NCBI RefSeq assembly: GCF_016019955.1
Contig: NZ_JAECRZ010000009.1
Coordinates: 62,001-126,000 of the forward strand
Reading direction: 5' to 3'
From: Thiosulfatihalobacter marinus
GTDB lineage: Bacteria > Pseudomonadota > Alphaproteobacteria > Rhodobacterales > Rhodobacteraceae
Length of the DNA: 64,000 nt
Of this stretch, positions 26,002-34,541 are shown piece after piece (within the stretch, counting starts at the first letter, position 1; each line of letters opens with the position of its first letter). The notes below the pieces were generated by a model that searched no databases, was not told the DNA's origin, and saw only the letters and a list, made by a program, of their open reading frames with translations. A program made the translations under genes and the position numbers.

Positions 26002-27939
26002 ATGTTTCAGCCAGGCTCTGACATCCAGCGGACAAGCACTCTGACCGCATTTCTGACGGGCTGCGGCATTGACAGTTACGAGGAACTCGTCCGCCGTTCG
26101 AATGAAGACCCAGACTGGTTCTGGGGCCGGATCATTGACCATGCCGGGATACGGTTCGCGCGGCCCTACAGCCGGTTGCGAGATATCTCCGAAGGGCCCG
26201 AATCGATCCGGTGGGCCGTCGGGAGTACTTTGAATCTGACGGAAACCTGTCTTGACGCCCGAATTGTCGATGGCTTGGGCGACAAGGTCGCAATCGACTG
26301 GGTCGGCGAAGACGGAAGCCGCCGCCGCTGGACCTATTCCGACCTTACCGCCGAAGCCTCCCGCGTTGCCTCGGCCCTTGCCACGCGCGGTGTAAGGCCC
26401 GGTCAGGCGGTGGGCATCTATATGCCGATGATCCCCGAAATCGAGGCCGCGCTTCTGGGGATTGCCCGGCTGGGCGCGGTTGCGGTGCCGCTGTTTTCCG
26501 GTTTTGCGCCTCATGCCATCGTATCGCGCCTGAACGACGCGGATGCCGTGGCGGTGCTGACAGCGGATGCCACACCCCGGCGAGGCAAGCCGGTCTGGAT
26601 GGAGGCGAGCCTCGCCCAGGCTTTGACCGACGTGCCATCGGTTCATACCGTGATCAGCCTGCGACGGTTCGGCGGTGCGGTAGCCGATCCCGCCCGCGAT
26701 CTGGACTGGAGCGAAACCGTGGGCCGCGCCAGTCCGGAGCTTGCCGCCGTTCCGGTCAAGGCCGAAGCCACCTTTCTGATCGCCTATACGTCAGGCACCA
26801 CCGGACGGCCCAAGGGCGTCGTGCATACCCATCTGGGCGTGCAGGCCAAGGCCACGGCCGATTTCCTGCTTTGCCTCGACATGAAACGGGATGACCGGCA
26901 CCTCTGGATGACCGACATGGGGTGGGTCATGGGACCGCTTACCCTTTTGTCGGTGCTCTTGTCCGGTTCGACTCTGGTGCTGGCCGAGGGCGCACCATCA
27001 ATGCCCGGCGATCCCTTCAGGCTGTTGCGTCTTGCGTCCGAGATGGAGGTCACGCATCTCGGCGTGGCCCCGACCCTGGTACGGCAGTTCATGACGCAGG
27101 ATACTGAATCTTTGTCGGGCTACGACTTGTCGTCCCTGCGCATCGTCGCCTCGACCGGCGAGCCCTGGACCGAGGATGCCTGGCTCTGGCAGCTCGATCA
27201 TATCTGTCGCCGCCGCGCCGTGCCGCTGAACATCTCGGGCGGGACCGAGCTTTTTGGCGCGATCCTGACCTCGACCGTGCTGCACGAGCTCAAGCCCGGC
27301 GGATTTTCGGCCCAGGCCCTGGGTGTCGGGGCCAAGGTTCTGCGCCAGGACGGCAGCGAAGCCGCACCGGGCGAGGTCGGCGAACTGGTCGTGACCCAGC
27401 CGCCTCTGGGTCTGACCCCGGCCATCTGGGGGGACCGCGATCGCTACCTTGAAACCTACTGGTCCACCTTCCCCGGCCTCTGGCGGCACGGCGACTGGGT
27501 GCGCTGCGATCCGGACGGGACATGGTATATCCTGGGCCGGTCGGACGACACGCTGAACATCGCCGGCAAACGCATCGGCCCGCCCGAGATCGAGGCGGCC
27601 CTGACCGAAACCGGAGAGGTGGTGGACGCCGCTGCCATCGCGGCACCTGATGACATCAAGGGCGTGGCCGTCGTCTGCGTCTGCGTGGCGGCCCCAAATG
27701 TGTCGCCGGACGCGGAGCTCGTGAACCGGCTCAAGGATCGTGTCGGAGAGATCGTCTCGAAGCCCTTCCGCCCGCGCGAGATCCACTTTGTCGAAGCGCT
27801 GCCCAAGACCCGCAGCATGAAAACCATGCGCCGTGTCGTGCGTGCCGCCTTTCTCGGTGAAGATCCGGGCGATCTGTCGTCGATCAGCAACCCGGAAACC
27901 ATTCAGCCCATCGCAGACCTGCAAAAGGAAAAGTCATGA
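26002..27939 (+). CDS. Acetyl-CoA-synthetase-like AMP-forming acyl-CoA synthetase
   Basis: A 645-residue ANL-superfamily ligase with the ACS-type N-terminal cap. P-loop-like AYTSGTTGRPKG lies near 258-269, GTELFG is the A5-type motif, and YILGRSDDTLNIAGKRI is the hinge. The C-terminal Lys is in PKTRSMKTMRR. It converts a carboxylic acid, ATP and CoA to acyl-CoA, AMP and PPi. The acid may be larger than acetate because cluster partners are for branched chains. AGAAAGG precedes the ATG at 26002. It is translationally coupled (ATGA) to the NmrA-like gene. Confidence 0.87.
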   Translation: MFQPGSDIQRTSTLTAFLTGCGIDSYEELVRRSNEDPDWFWGRIIDHAGIRFARPYSRLRDISEGPESIRWAVGSTLNLTETCLDARIVDGLGDKVAIDWVGEDGSRRRWTYSDLTAEASRVASALATRGVRPGQAVGIYMPMIPEIEAALLGIARLGAVAVPLFSGFAPHAIVSRLNDADAVAVLTADATPRRGKPVWMEASLAQALTDVPSVHTVISLRRFGGAVADPARDLDWSETVGRASPELAAVPVKAEATFLIAYTSGTTGRPKGVVHTHLGVQAKATADFLLCLDMKRDDRHLWMTDMGWVMGPLTLLSVLLSGSTLVLAEGAPSMPGDPFRLLRLASEMEVTHLGVAPTLVRQFMTQDTESLSGYDLSSLRIVASTGEPWTEDAWLWQLDHICRRRAVPLNISGGTELFGAILTSTVLHELKPGGFSAQALGVGAKVLRQDGSEAAPGEVGELVVTQPPLGLTPAIWGDRDRYLETYWSTFPGLWRHGDWVRCDPDGTWYILGRSDDTLNIAGKRIGPPEIEAALTETGEVVDAAAIAAPDDIKGVAVVCVCVAAPNVSPDAELVNRLKDRVGEIVSKPFRPREIHFVEALPKTRSMKTMRRVVRAAFLGEDPGDLSSISNPETIQPIADLQKEKS

Positions 27940-28790
27940 TCACTGTTTTCGGAGCCACGGGCACGACTGGCGCGCCCCTCGTCGATACGCTTCTGGCAAA
28001 AGGCGCGTCCGTGCGCGCTGTCACCAGCGCCCCCTCCAAGTTAGATGCGCTAAGGGCCAAAGGATGCGAGGCGGTCGCAGCGGATTTCACGGACCCTGCC
28101 GCGCTGGCGCGGGCCTGTGACGGGGCAGAAAAGATATACCTGGTCACGCCTGCCCATCTGAACATGCGCCAGTGGAAGGCGAACGTGATCGAGGCGGCCA
28201 AGGCCGCGGGCGTGCGCCATATCGTTGTGGCCACGGGGCTTGGCGCGTCGCCCAAGGCGGGGCTGACCTTTGGAAAGTGGCATTCCGAAACCCAGGAGCT
28301 GCTGAAGCAAAGCGGCCTTGACTGGACCTTTGTCCAGCCGACCTATTTCATGCAGAACCTGCTGTGGCAGGCCGGCAACATTGCAAAGGACGCCGTGTAC
28401 TATGACGATCTGGGCGGCCCCGTGGCCTGGATCGACGCCCGCGACATCGCGGATGTCGCCGCCGAGGCGCTGACCGCTCCGGGTTACGAAGGCAAGGCTC
28501 TTGGCCTGACCGGGCCCGAAGCTCTTGCAGGGGATGACATCGCGGCCCTTCTGTCCGGGGTGACGGGACGAACAGTGTCGTGCGTGTCCCTGTCGGCCGA
28601 AAATGCCAAGGCGGGCATGGTGGCTGGCGGAATGCAGGACGAGGTCGCCAGAGCCATGGTCGAATTGGCTTCCATCGCGCCCAAGGGCTACCTTGCCGGC
28701 ATCGAGACCACGGTCAGTGATGTGATGGGACGCCCGGCGCGCCGATTTGCCGATTTCGTCGCCGAGAACCGGGATGCTTTCGTCAAGTAA
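27936..28790 (+). CDS. NmrA-like NAD(P)-binding protein
   Basis: A 284-residue atypical SDR of the NmrA/QOR2 type. The N-terminal VFGATGTTGAPLV is the glycine-rich dinucleotide loop, and VVATGLGAS and DWTFVQPTYFMQN follow the usual order. It lacks the classical YxxxK pair. Such proteins act as NAD(P)H-dependent reductases or redox sensors; the sequence does not decide. The ATGA overlap with the upstream synthetase implies joint translation. It is followed by an AraC regulator that overlaps its 3' end. Confidence 0.78.
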   Translation: MITVFGATGTTGAPLVDTLLAKGASVRAVTSAPSKLDALRAKGCEAVAADFTDPAALARACDGAEKIYLVTPAHLNMRQWKANVIEAAKAAGVRHIVVATGLGASPKAGLTFGKWHSETQELLKQSGLDWTFVQPTYFMQNLLWQAGNIAKDAVYYDDLGGPVAWIDARDIADVAAEALTAPGYEGKALGLTGPEALAGDDIAALLSGVTGRTVSCVSLSAENAKAGMVAGGMQDEVARAMVELASIAPKGYLAGIETTVSDVMGRPARRFADFVAENRDAFVK

Positions 28791-29499
28791 CCTGATGGAG
28801 CCGCCGCGTTATCTCGAACTGGCTCCGCCTGAGGAAGCGGCCAAACAGATCGACCATTTGTTCGTGTTCCGCGATACCGGTGTGCTGAGCGGTGGTGGAC
28901 ACGGGCGGTTCGCAACCGACCTCTTTACCCTTTCGGTAACGCGCGACGACAGCGGCGGCGGGCGCGTATCGCTGGCAGAACCGCGCCCCTATTTTTCGCC
29001 CCGCCCAAGGCCATTCCTGGGTGTCGTGGCCGGGCTGCGACTGTCGTCACGACCGCAGCGATTTCCCGACTCCAAAGGGCTGGACATGCTGGCCTCAGAA
29101 CTGGCCCGGGTTCAGAACGGGGACGATGACCTGCCTGCGCTCATCGCGGTGCTTGACGGCCTTGCGAGAGACCTGCGCTTTGCCGCACCAACCGGAGCTT
29201 ACAGCGACCGGACCAAACGTCGAAAGGTGCGGGCGGAAACCGGCGTGTCGCGGCGGCGGCTTGCGACCTTGCGACGCTTTCGCCGGGCTCTCGGGCAGCT
29301 TGCGTCAAAGACCCTGCTGCTGAGCGATCTGGCGCTGGACGCCGGATACTACGATCAATCTCACTTGTCCGCCGCTTGCCGGATCTTCGCCGGCAAACCG
29401 CCCGGCGCGTTGCGCGCTCTGTCTATTCCGCGTCGTTTTGACCTTTCGCTACAAGATACGCGCCTCAAAGACCGCCTAAGATTGGTCATTGACGAATGA
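28774..29499 (+). CDS. AraC-family transcriptional regulator
   Basis: About 241 residues. The C-terminal 100 residues hold two helix-turn-helix segments of the AraC type: VSRRRLATLRRFRRALG, then LSDLALDAGYYDQSHLSAACRIFAG with the signature Tyr-Asp-Gln-Ser-His. The N-terminal part is a compact sensing domain with no clear family match. The start is uncertain: ATG 28774 overlaps the NmrA-like gene by 17 bases, and ATG 28795 is the alternative. It may control the 26.0-30.0 kb genes, which lack a CTAACANNTGTTAG site. Confidence 0.75.
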   Translation: MLSSSNLMEPPRYLELAPPEEAAKQIDHLFVFRDTGVLSGGGHGRFATDLFTLSVTRDDSGGGRVSLAEPRPYFSPRPRPFLGVVAGLRLSSRPQRFPDSKGLDMLASELARVQNGDDDLPALIAVLDGLARDLRFAAPTGAYSDRTKRRKVRAETGVSRRRLATLRRFRRALGQLASKTLLLSDLALDAGYYDQSHLSAACRIFAGKPPGALRALSIPRRFDLSLQDTRLKDRLRLVIDE

Positions 29500-29520
29500 A
29501 ATCGAAGAGGAAGACCCGCC

Positions 29521-29976
29521 ATGACACAATTCAAACCGAAAAACCCCGACTATGACGCACGCGTGCGCAACAGTTTCGATCGCCAGAAGGTGATGAACAC
29601 GTTGGGGATCAGCATTGCCGAGTTGTTACCCGGCCGCATCGTTCTGGAAATGGCACATCAGGTTGCACTGACCCAGCAGCATGGGTTTTTGCATGCCGGA
29701 ATCCTGTCGACAGCGCTGGACAGCGCCTGCGGATACGCGGCCTTTTCGCTGATGCCAGCGGACGCGGCAGTGTTGACGGCCGAATTCAAGATCAACCTAC
29801 TCAACCCGGCGGACGGCGAACGGTTTCGCTTCGTCGCTGACGTGGTGAAACCAGGCAGGACGCTGACCATATGCGAGGCGCGTGCCTATGCCGTGAAGAG
29901 CCAGGATGAAAAGCTCGTCGCAACGATGACCGGAACGCTCATGGCGCTGATCGGGCGGGCGGGGGTCGCGGACTGA
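29521..29976 (+). CDS. PaaI-type hotdog thioesterase (third copy)
   Basis: A 151-residue hotdog protein. The motif QQHGFLHAGILSTALDSACGYA keeps His and the Asp of the thioesterase site, with HAG in place of HGG. It has GAAGAGGAAG upstream and lies 21 bases after the araC stop. It is probably a CoA-salvaging thioesterase of the 26-30 kb unit. Its C-terminal KLVATMTGTLMALIGRAGVA reappears in decayed form at 32893-32974. Confidence 0.83.
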   Translation: MTQFKPKNPDYDARVRNSFDRQKVMNTLGISIAELLPGRIVLEMAHQVALTQQHGFLHAGILSTALDSACGYAAFSLMPADAAVLTAEFKINLLNPADGERFRFVADVVKPGRTLTICEARAYAVKSQDEKLVATMTGTLMALIGRAGVAD

Positions 29977-30037
29977 GCGCAACCCGGCCGCAGCACATCC
30001 GATCCGGGCGGCCGGGCCGATTATTCAGACAGCTGGA

Positions 30038-30133
30038 TCAGCTGTTCCAGCGGCTCGCGACCTCGGCCAACCGTTTCCCGTAGGCGCGCGCGGTATCCAG
30101 ATCGCCGCCAGCAGGTTCAGACCTGCCAAGCGG
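30038..30133 (-). pseudogene. Possible C-terminal remnant, flavodoxin/FMN-reductase-like
   Basis: A minus-strand frame of about 30 codons ending in TGA at 30038 reads GGDLDTARAYGKRLAEVA, which resembles the last helix of WrbA-like or NADPH-dependent FMN reductases. A stop lies immediately upstream, so only a fragment could remain. The assignment rests on a short match and is weak; the surrounding 29977-30241 holds nothing else I can support. Confidence 0.25.
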
Positions 30134-30241
30134 TAATGTTAGCCTTTAGCAGTGCGGTCGCCGATTGTCCCTCGTCAGGGTTTTTCGGAGAGCTGAGACT
30201 GTATCGTAACGGAGGATCTGGTTCAGTTTCTGTTCAAGTTT

Positions 30242-30782
30242 ATGCGGCAGCGGCCTGATGCTGCAACCGTAATTGGAACGGATGGACGCCCACGGTGCCG
30301 ATGGGCTGCCGTCACGCCGGAGTTTCCAGTCAGGGCGGAGCTGGCGCACCATTCCGGCCAAGCGCGAGAACTTTCGTGCTGCCTTCGCCGGGTTCGACTT
30401 TCGGGGAGTTGCGAACTTTGACGACAACGATATTAAGCGCCTACTTGCCGATGAAGGAATTGTTCGCTATCGAGGCAAGATCGAAGCCGTGATCAACAAC
30501 GCTCGCCGTACTTTCGAGGTCGTCCAAGAGGAAGGCTCCTTCGCCGCATTCATCTGGCTATATGAACCTGCCAAGGACGACGCACTGCCACAAATGCGGT
30601 CCAAATCACCAGCGTCCGAGACCCTGTCCAAAGACCTACGAAAGCTTGGCTTCAAATTCGTGGGGCCGGCCACCGTATATGCATTCATGCAGGCCATGGG
30701 ATTTATCAACGATCACGCAGAGGTCTGTTGGATGCGAAAGGACGTCGAAACAGCCCGAAACACCCTTCGCACACCGACATAG
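30242..30782 (+). pseudogene. tag: Broken DNA-3-methyladenine glycosylase I (tag)
   Basis: Two frames together give Tag with a missing piece. From ATG 30242 one frame reads TDGRPRCRWAAVTPEF, the zinc-binding Cys start. About 80 bases on, a different frame takes up with SFQSGRSWRTIPAKRENFRAAF and runs to NDHAEVC, which carries the C-terminal His and Cys zinc ligands, stopping at 30782. Intact Tag has about 30 residues between these parts, including HDTEWG, so an internal deletion of a length not divisible by three joined them near 30320-30330. The enzyme normally excises 3-methyladenine from DNA. This copy should be inactive. Confidence 0.8.
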
Positions 30783-30870
30783 GCAACTGTCGGCCAATTA
30801 ACGTGAAAAAAATTCAGGGCCACTTAGCGTGGAAAGTCACAGACAGGTTTCGCGTCAGTCGACCTAGACT

Positions 30871-31299
30871 TCAGAGCTTTGAGAGTAGCGAGGCCAATTG
30901 AGCGGCGTCTTTGGGTTTCAGCTTTGCGCCGATCCTTTCCGACAGAACCCGTTCATAGATCGGCCACATCGCCCTCCTGACAGATTTACCCTTTTCAGAG
31001 ATAGAAATGTTTTGACCTCGCCCATCTTCCAAGCAGTCCTGTCGGTTCACCAGCCCTGCTTTCACCATACGGTTCAGCAGCCGCGAGGTACCGTATTGGG
31101 GTAACAAAATCCGGTCTTTGAGTTCGAATGGCCGGAGTCCGTCCGGGCCAGCCTTCTCGAGTTCGAGAAGCGCGTCATACCATGCAATTGGCGGGTATCC
31201 TGCCGATTTCAGAGACGTTTCGACAGCCTCAAGCAAAACGCGGCTTTTAGTCATGAGGGCTGTCCAGGCGGCCTCAGTAGCATGGTCAATCTCGTTCAT
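30871..31299 (-). CDS. MarR-family regulator
   Basis: A 142-residue winged-helix regulator. The recognition region RPFELKDRILLPQYGTSRLLNRMVKAGLV and the wing segment CLEDGRGQNISISEKG fit MarR proteins. I use ATG 31299, which has AGGTG 8 bases upstream, over GTG 31308. It is divergent from the doxX-gst pair, with palindromes between, so it probably represses both directions and releases on a small ligand. It seems unrelated to the TetR regulon. Confidence 0.85.
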   Translation of the reverse strand: MNEIDHATEAAWTALMTKSRVLLEAVETSLKSAGYPPIAWYDALLELEKAGPDGLRPFELKDRILLPQYGTSRLLNRMVKAGLVNRQDCLEDGRGQNISISEKGKSVRRAMWPIYERVLSERIGAKLKPKDAAQLASLLSKL

Positions 31300-31318
31300 A
31301 TCCAGCACCTATCATGTA

Positions 31319-31379
31319 CATGTAAGTGCATCAACCTTGACATCGCATGTGACGCGCTATATATAGATGCAACTGCATC
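31319..31379. promoter_or_regulatory. MarR operator pair
   Basis: GATGCAACTGCATC at 31366-31379 is a palindrome with perfect 6-bp arms. A related sequence, CATGTAAGTGCATC, lies at 31319-31332, and ATGTACAT at 31314-31321 adds another small palindrome. They flank the divergent promoters of the MarR gene and doxX, the expected place for MarR binding. Confidence 0.55.
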
Positions 31380-31397
31380 GACATATGGGATCATATC

Positions 31398-31832
31398 ATG
31401 TCACAATCGCACCTCACAGAATTTGGGATATTCCTGCTCCGTATAGCACTCGGGATCATGTTCCTGGCGCACAGCCTGTTTCTCAAGCTCTTCATTTTCA
31501 CACTTCCCGGAACGGCGCAGTTCTTCATTTCGATCGGGCTGCCCGGCTGGTTTGCTTATATGGTCTTTGCAGTCGAGGCGATTGCCGGTGCCCTTTTGGT
31601 CCTCGGCGTACAGGCTCGGTGGGTCGCGTCGGCGACCGTGCCCATCCTGGCCGGTGCGACCTGGGCTCACTCCGGAAACGGCTGGATGTTCGGATACGAG
31701 AACGGCGGGTGGGAATACCCGGCCTATCTGACGCTGCTTGCCATCGTGCAAGGGCTTCTGGGCGACGGCCGTTTCGCCCTCAGCCCTTCCTTCGCGCCCG
31801 GTAACGTGCAGATGGCGGGAGAGACAACATGA
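31398..31832 (+). CDS. DoxX-family membrane protein
   Basis: A 144-residue protein with four predicted membrane segments (about 7-27, 45-70, 72-90 and 107-125) and the DoxX signature LLRIALGIMFLAHS near the N-terminus. DoxX proteins are linked to redox or thiol stress and to quinone-related functions, though the activity is not settled. The gene is divergent from marR and overlaps the next (gst) start by 4 bases, so the two are co-translated. Confidence 0.82.
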   Translation: MSQSHLTEFGIFLLRIALGIMFLAHSLFLKLFIFTLPGTAQFFISIGLPGWFAYMVFAVEAIAGALLVLGVQARWVASATVPILAGATWAHSGNGWMFGYENGGWEYPAYLTLLAIVQGLLGDGRFALSPSFAPGNVQMAGETT

Positions 31833-32533
31833 GCCTCCACCTCATTAGCCATGCGCTCTGCCCATATGTGCAGCGCGCGGCGATCTCGCTCACTGAGAAA
31901 GGTGTCACGTTCGAGAGAACTGACATCGATCTTTCGAACAAGCCCGACTGGTTTCTTGCCATATCTCCGCTGGGCAAGACGCCTGTCCTGGTTGTGGACG
32001 GGACGCCGATTTTCGAATCTGCGGTTATCCTCGAATATCTTGAGGATACACAACCCCACGCGCTTCATCCGCACGACGCTCTCGATCGCGCCCGCCACCG
32101 TGCCTGGATTGAATTTGGATCTGCTGTCTTGAACGACATTGCGGGGTTCTACTCGGCGCCGAACGAGAAAGCGTTGGAAGAAAAAGTGGCGGCGCTCCGC
32201 GCAAAGTTCCTTCGGCTGGACGCGGAGCTTGGGGAGGGACCATGGTTCGATGGCCACCGGTTCAGCCTCGTCGATGTCGTATTCGGCCCGGTCTTCCGCT
32301 ATTTCGACGTTTTTGACACCATCGGAGAGTTTGGCGTCTTCACAGGGCTTGCCCGTGTAAGGGCCTGGCGACATGAACTGGAGCGTCGGGTTTCTGTGAA
32401 GAATGCCGTCAGTGAAGATTACCCGACCCTTCTGCGTGACTTCATCAGACGGCGCAATTCTTACCTGTCCCAGATCATGCAGACAGGAGGGCCGAAGAAG
32501 ACAGTTACACAGGTGCGATCGGCTGACCGCTGA
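31829..32533 (+). CDS. Glutathione S-transferase
   Basis: A 234-residue GST. The thioredoxin-like N-domain has ALCPYVQRAA (Cys-Pro-Tyr at 11-13, as in omega- and beta-type GSTs) and the glutathione-binding ESAVILEYL near residue 64; an all-helical C-domain follows. The Cys at the active site suggests thiol transfer or dehydrochlorinase-like or reductive chemistry. ATGA overlap with doxX and the divergent MarR gene make a compact electrophile- or oxidant-response module. Confidence 0.87.
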   Translation: MSLHLISHALCPYVQRAAISLTEKGVTFERTDIDLSNKPDWFLAISPLGKTPVLVVDGTPIFESAVILEYLEDTQPHALHPHDALDRARHRAWIEFGSAVLNDIAGFYSAPNEKALEEKVAALRAKFLRLDAELGEGPWFDGHRFSLVDVVFGPVFRYFDVFDTIGEFGVFTGLARVRAWRHELERRVSVKNAVSEDYPTLLRDFIRRRNSYLSQIMQTGGPKKTVTQVRSADR

Positions 32534-32892
32534 TCACTTGATATCGTTTTGTCGGGCCGCAGTACAGAACCGGACGTTTGAGGTCGCTTGGCGAATGTCC
32601 GCTTTGTCCCGCACATCGGATAGTCGCCGACTTTCCCTTGAAGGCCCGCAGCAGCCCCAACCGGCAATTGCCGGCAGTCCATGCCCGTCGGTGCGATGCG
32701 CCGGGTTACTGCTGCCCCCACAGCGCAACCGGGAACAAACCACCGATCGCACTGATGAATGGCTCAGGGATCTACGAATCCTCCTGAGCTCAAACACCCG
32801 GAAAACCCTAGCCGTGTAGTCCGACAGAGGGCTGCGCTTCAATCGCGGGTCAATCTATCCCAGATGGTGGATCACTTTCAGGGGGTTACTCC
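32534..32892. other. Non-coding stretch with repeat-like character
   Basis: No supported gene. The bases around 32590-32630 (ATGTCCGCTTTGTCCCGCAC) recall a common intergenic repeat of alphaproteobacteria that gives rise to spurious short reading frames. A perfect 14-bp palindrome, CCGGCAATTGCCGG, lies at 32661-32674. I could not confirm a second copy inside this window. Confidence 0.35.
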
Positions 32893-32974
32893 AAAGGGCG
32901 GGGATAAGAAGCTCGTGGCAACGAGGATAAGAACGCTTTTATCGCTATTGGGGCGAACTGGCGTGGCTGGCTGA
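32893..32974 (+). pseudogene. Remnant of a PaaI thioesterase 3' end
   Basis: The frame ending at 32974 reads GDKKLVATRIRTLLSLLGRTGVAG, which aligns with the last 27 residues of the thioesterase at 29521-29976 (KLVATMTGTLMALIGRAGVAD) and stops at the same place. No thioesterase sequence is recognisable upstream, so only the 3' end survives. It marks an old duplication or a rearrangement across the 30-33 kb interval. Confidence 0.5.
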
Positions 32975-32994
32975 CGATCGGGTCAGAGCGAAAA

Positions 32995-34515
32995 TTAATC
33001 TGCGAGCCGGGCTTCGAGGATATGCCGCTGGATCTTGCCGCTGGTCGATCTGGGAAAATCCTCGAACGCGATGAAGCGAATTTCGCGTGGTCGCTTATAG
33101 CCAGCGAGGCTTTCGCGGCACAAGTTCAGCAGCGCCTCGGCATCCGGCCCGTCATCGTCACAGGCGACAAAGGCCACCGGGCTTTCCCCCCATTTCGCGT
33201 CGAAGGCCCTTACCACGGCGGCATCGATCACATCGGGATGAGAAAGAAGCACACGTTCGATTTCCGCCGGATAGACGTTTTCACCTCCGGTCTTGATCAG
33301 GTATTTCGCCCGATCCACAAAGTCGACGGTGCCGTCCGCATTGCGCCGGAACAGATCGCCCATGTGGAAAAAGCCGTTGCGAAAGTCACGGGCATTGGTG
33401 TCGTCGGCGTTCCAGTACCCGGAAAACAGCGTCGGACCCCGAAGCGCCATTTCGCCCGGCGTTCCATCGGGGACTTCGCGGTCGTCGGGATCGACCAGCC
33501 GCACCTCGCAAAAGGCGCTGATGCGCTTGGACAGCCGGTCCGGGGTCACACCCGGCGCGATCAGATCGGCGGTTCCCGGCGGCAGGCCGGTTTCGGTCGC
33601 CCCGAAGGAATTCAGATAGGGCGTGTCCAGAAGACCGGTCAGTTCCGCGATCTGATGCGGCGGCACCAGATCAGCCATTGCGCCGCAAACCTTGATCCCC
33701 TTCAGCGGCAAAGGGTTGGCGTGCCGTTCGTTAATAAAAGCCTCCAGTGCCCCGGGCATCATCACGAACCAGCCGATCCTGTGGCGTGACAGCGCCTCGT
33801 TGATGACGGCGGGCTGCAGCCCGTCCACCATCACCACGGTCCCGCCCCGCAGGATCGTTGCCAGCGCATGATCGGTGGAGGCCATGTGGAACATCGGCGC
33901 CCAGGCGATGAACCCGTCGCCGGGATCCAGCGCCAGCTGGGCCGCAAAAACCATGGATCGGGCGATATGCGCGCGGTGGCTGATATGCGCCCCCTTGGGC
34001 AGGCCCGTGGTCCCCGAGGTATAGAGGATCGTCAGACCGGCCTCGGGGTCGTCAACCATGGTTCCGGTGCGCGGGTCCGGCTCGACCCCGGCAATGGCCG
34101 TTTCCAGGTCTGGCCCGACGGTTAGACAGGGTGTCGACGCGACGGCGCGGTAAGCTTCTGAAAGTTCCGGTTCGACAACCGCGAGAACCGGCTCGACCAG
34201 ATCGATGCAGTGCCGCAGTTCATCGGGGGCAAGCCGCCAGTTCAGACAGGCGACGATCGCGCCGATTCCCGCTGCTGCAAGTTCGACCTCCAGGTATTCT
34301 GAGCGGTTATGCGACAGGATCGCGATCCTGTCTCCGGGCGCCACGCCTCGTGCCAGAAATACAGCCGCCAGACGATCGACCCGCTCCAGCAGTTCTGCAT
34401 AGGTCAGTTTTCTGCTGCCGTCCTCGATGGCGAGGGCGCGGGCGCAGTCATGTGCGCGGGTTCGAAAGATCGAATACAGATCAGCGCGCCCCGCGCGGAT
34501 GACGTCGGTCAGCAT
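32995..34515 (-). CDS. Acyl-CoA ligase (class I AMP-forming)
   Basis: A 506-residue ANL ligase. ATP loop LYTSGTTGLPKGA lies near 163-175, SFGATETG is the A5 motif, the hinge is VDRAKYLIKTGGENVYP, and the catalytic Lys is in STSGKIQR close to the C-terminus. It activates a fatty, aromatic or alicyclic acid as acyl-CoA. AAGGGGGAAACT precedes the ATG. It lies 26 bases downstream of the FadH-like gene on the same strand, so the two form an operon read from the operator at 36614. Confidence 0.87.
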   Translation of the reverse strand: MLTDVIRAGRADLYSIFRTRAHDCARALAIEDGSRKLTYAELLERVDRLAAVFLARGVAPGDRIAILSHNRSEYLEVELAAAGIGAIVACLNWRLAPDELRHCIDLVEPVLAVVEPELSEAYRAVASTPCLTVGPDLETAIAGVEPDPRTGTMVDDPEAGLTILYTSGTTGLPKGAHISHRAHIARSMVFAAQLALDPGDGFIAWAPMFHMASTDHALATILRGGTVVMVDGLQPAVINEALSRHRIGWFVMMPGALEAFINERHANPLPLKGIKVCGAMADLVPPHQIAELTGLLDTPYLNSFGATETGLPPGTADLIAPGVTPDRLSKRISAFCEVRLVDPDDREVPDGTPGEMALRGPTLFSGYWNADDTNARDFRNGFFHMGDLFRRNADGTVDFVDRAKYLIKTGGENVYPAEIERVLLSHPDVIDAAVVRAFDAKWGESPVAFVACDDDGPDAEALLNLCRESLAGYKRPREIRFIAFEDFPRSTSGKIQRHILEARLAD

Positions 34516-34541
34516 AGTTTCCCCCTTGCCCGAGCCTCGGT

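Noticed and set aside
30146-30427. Minus-strand frame of 93 codons opposite the tag remnant
   Set aside because: It lies antisense to recognisable Tag sequence and its product has no known features.
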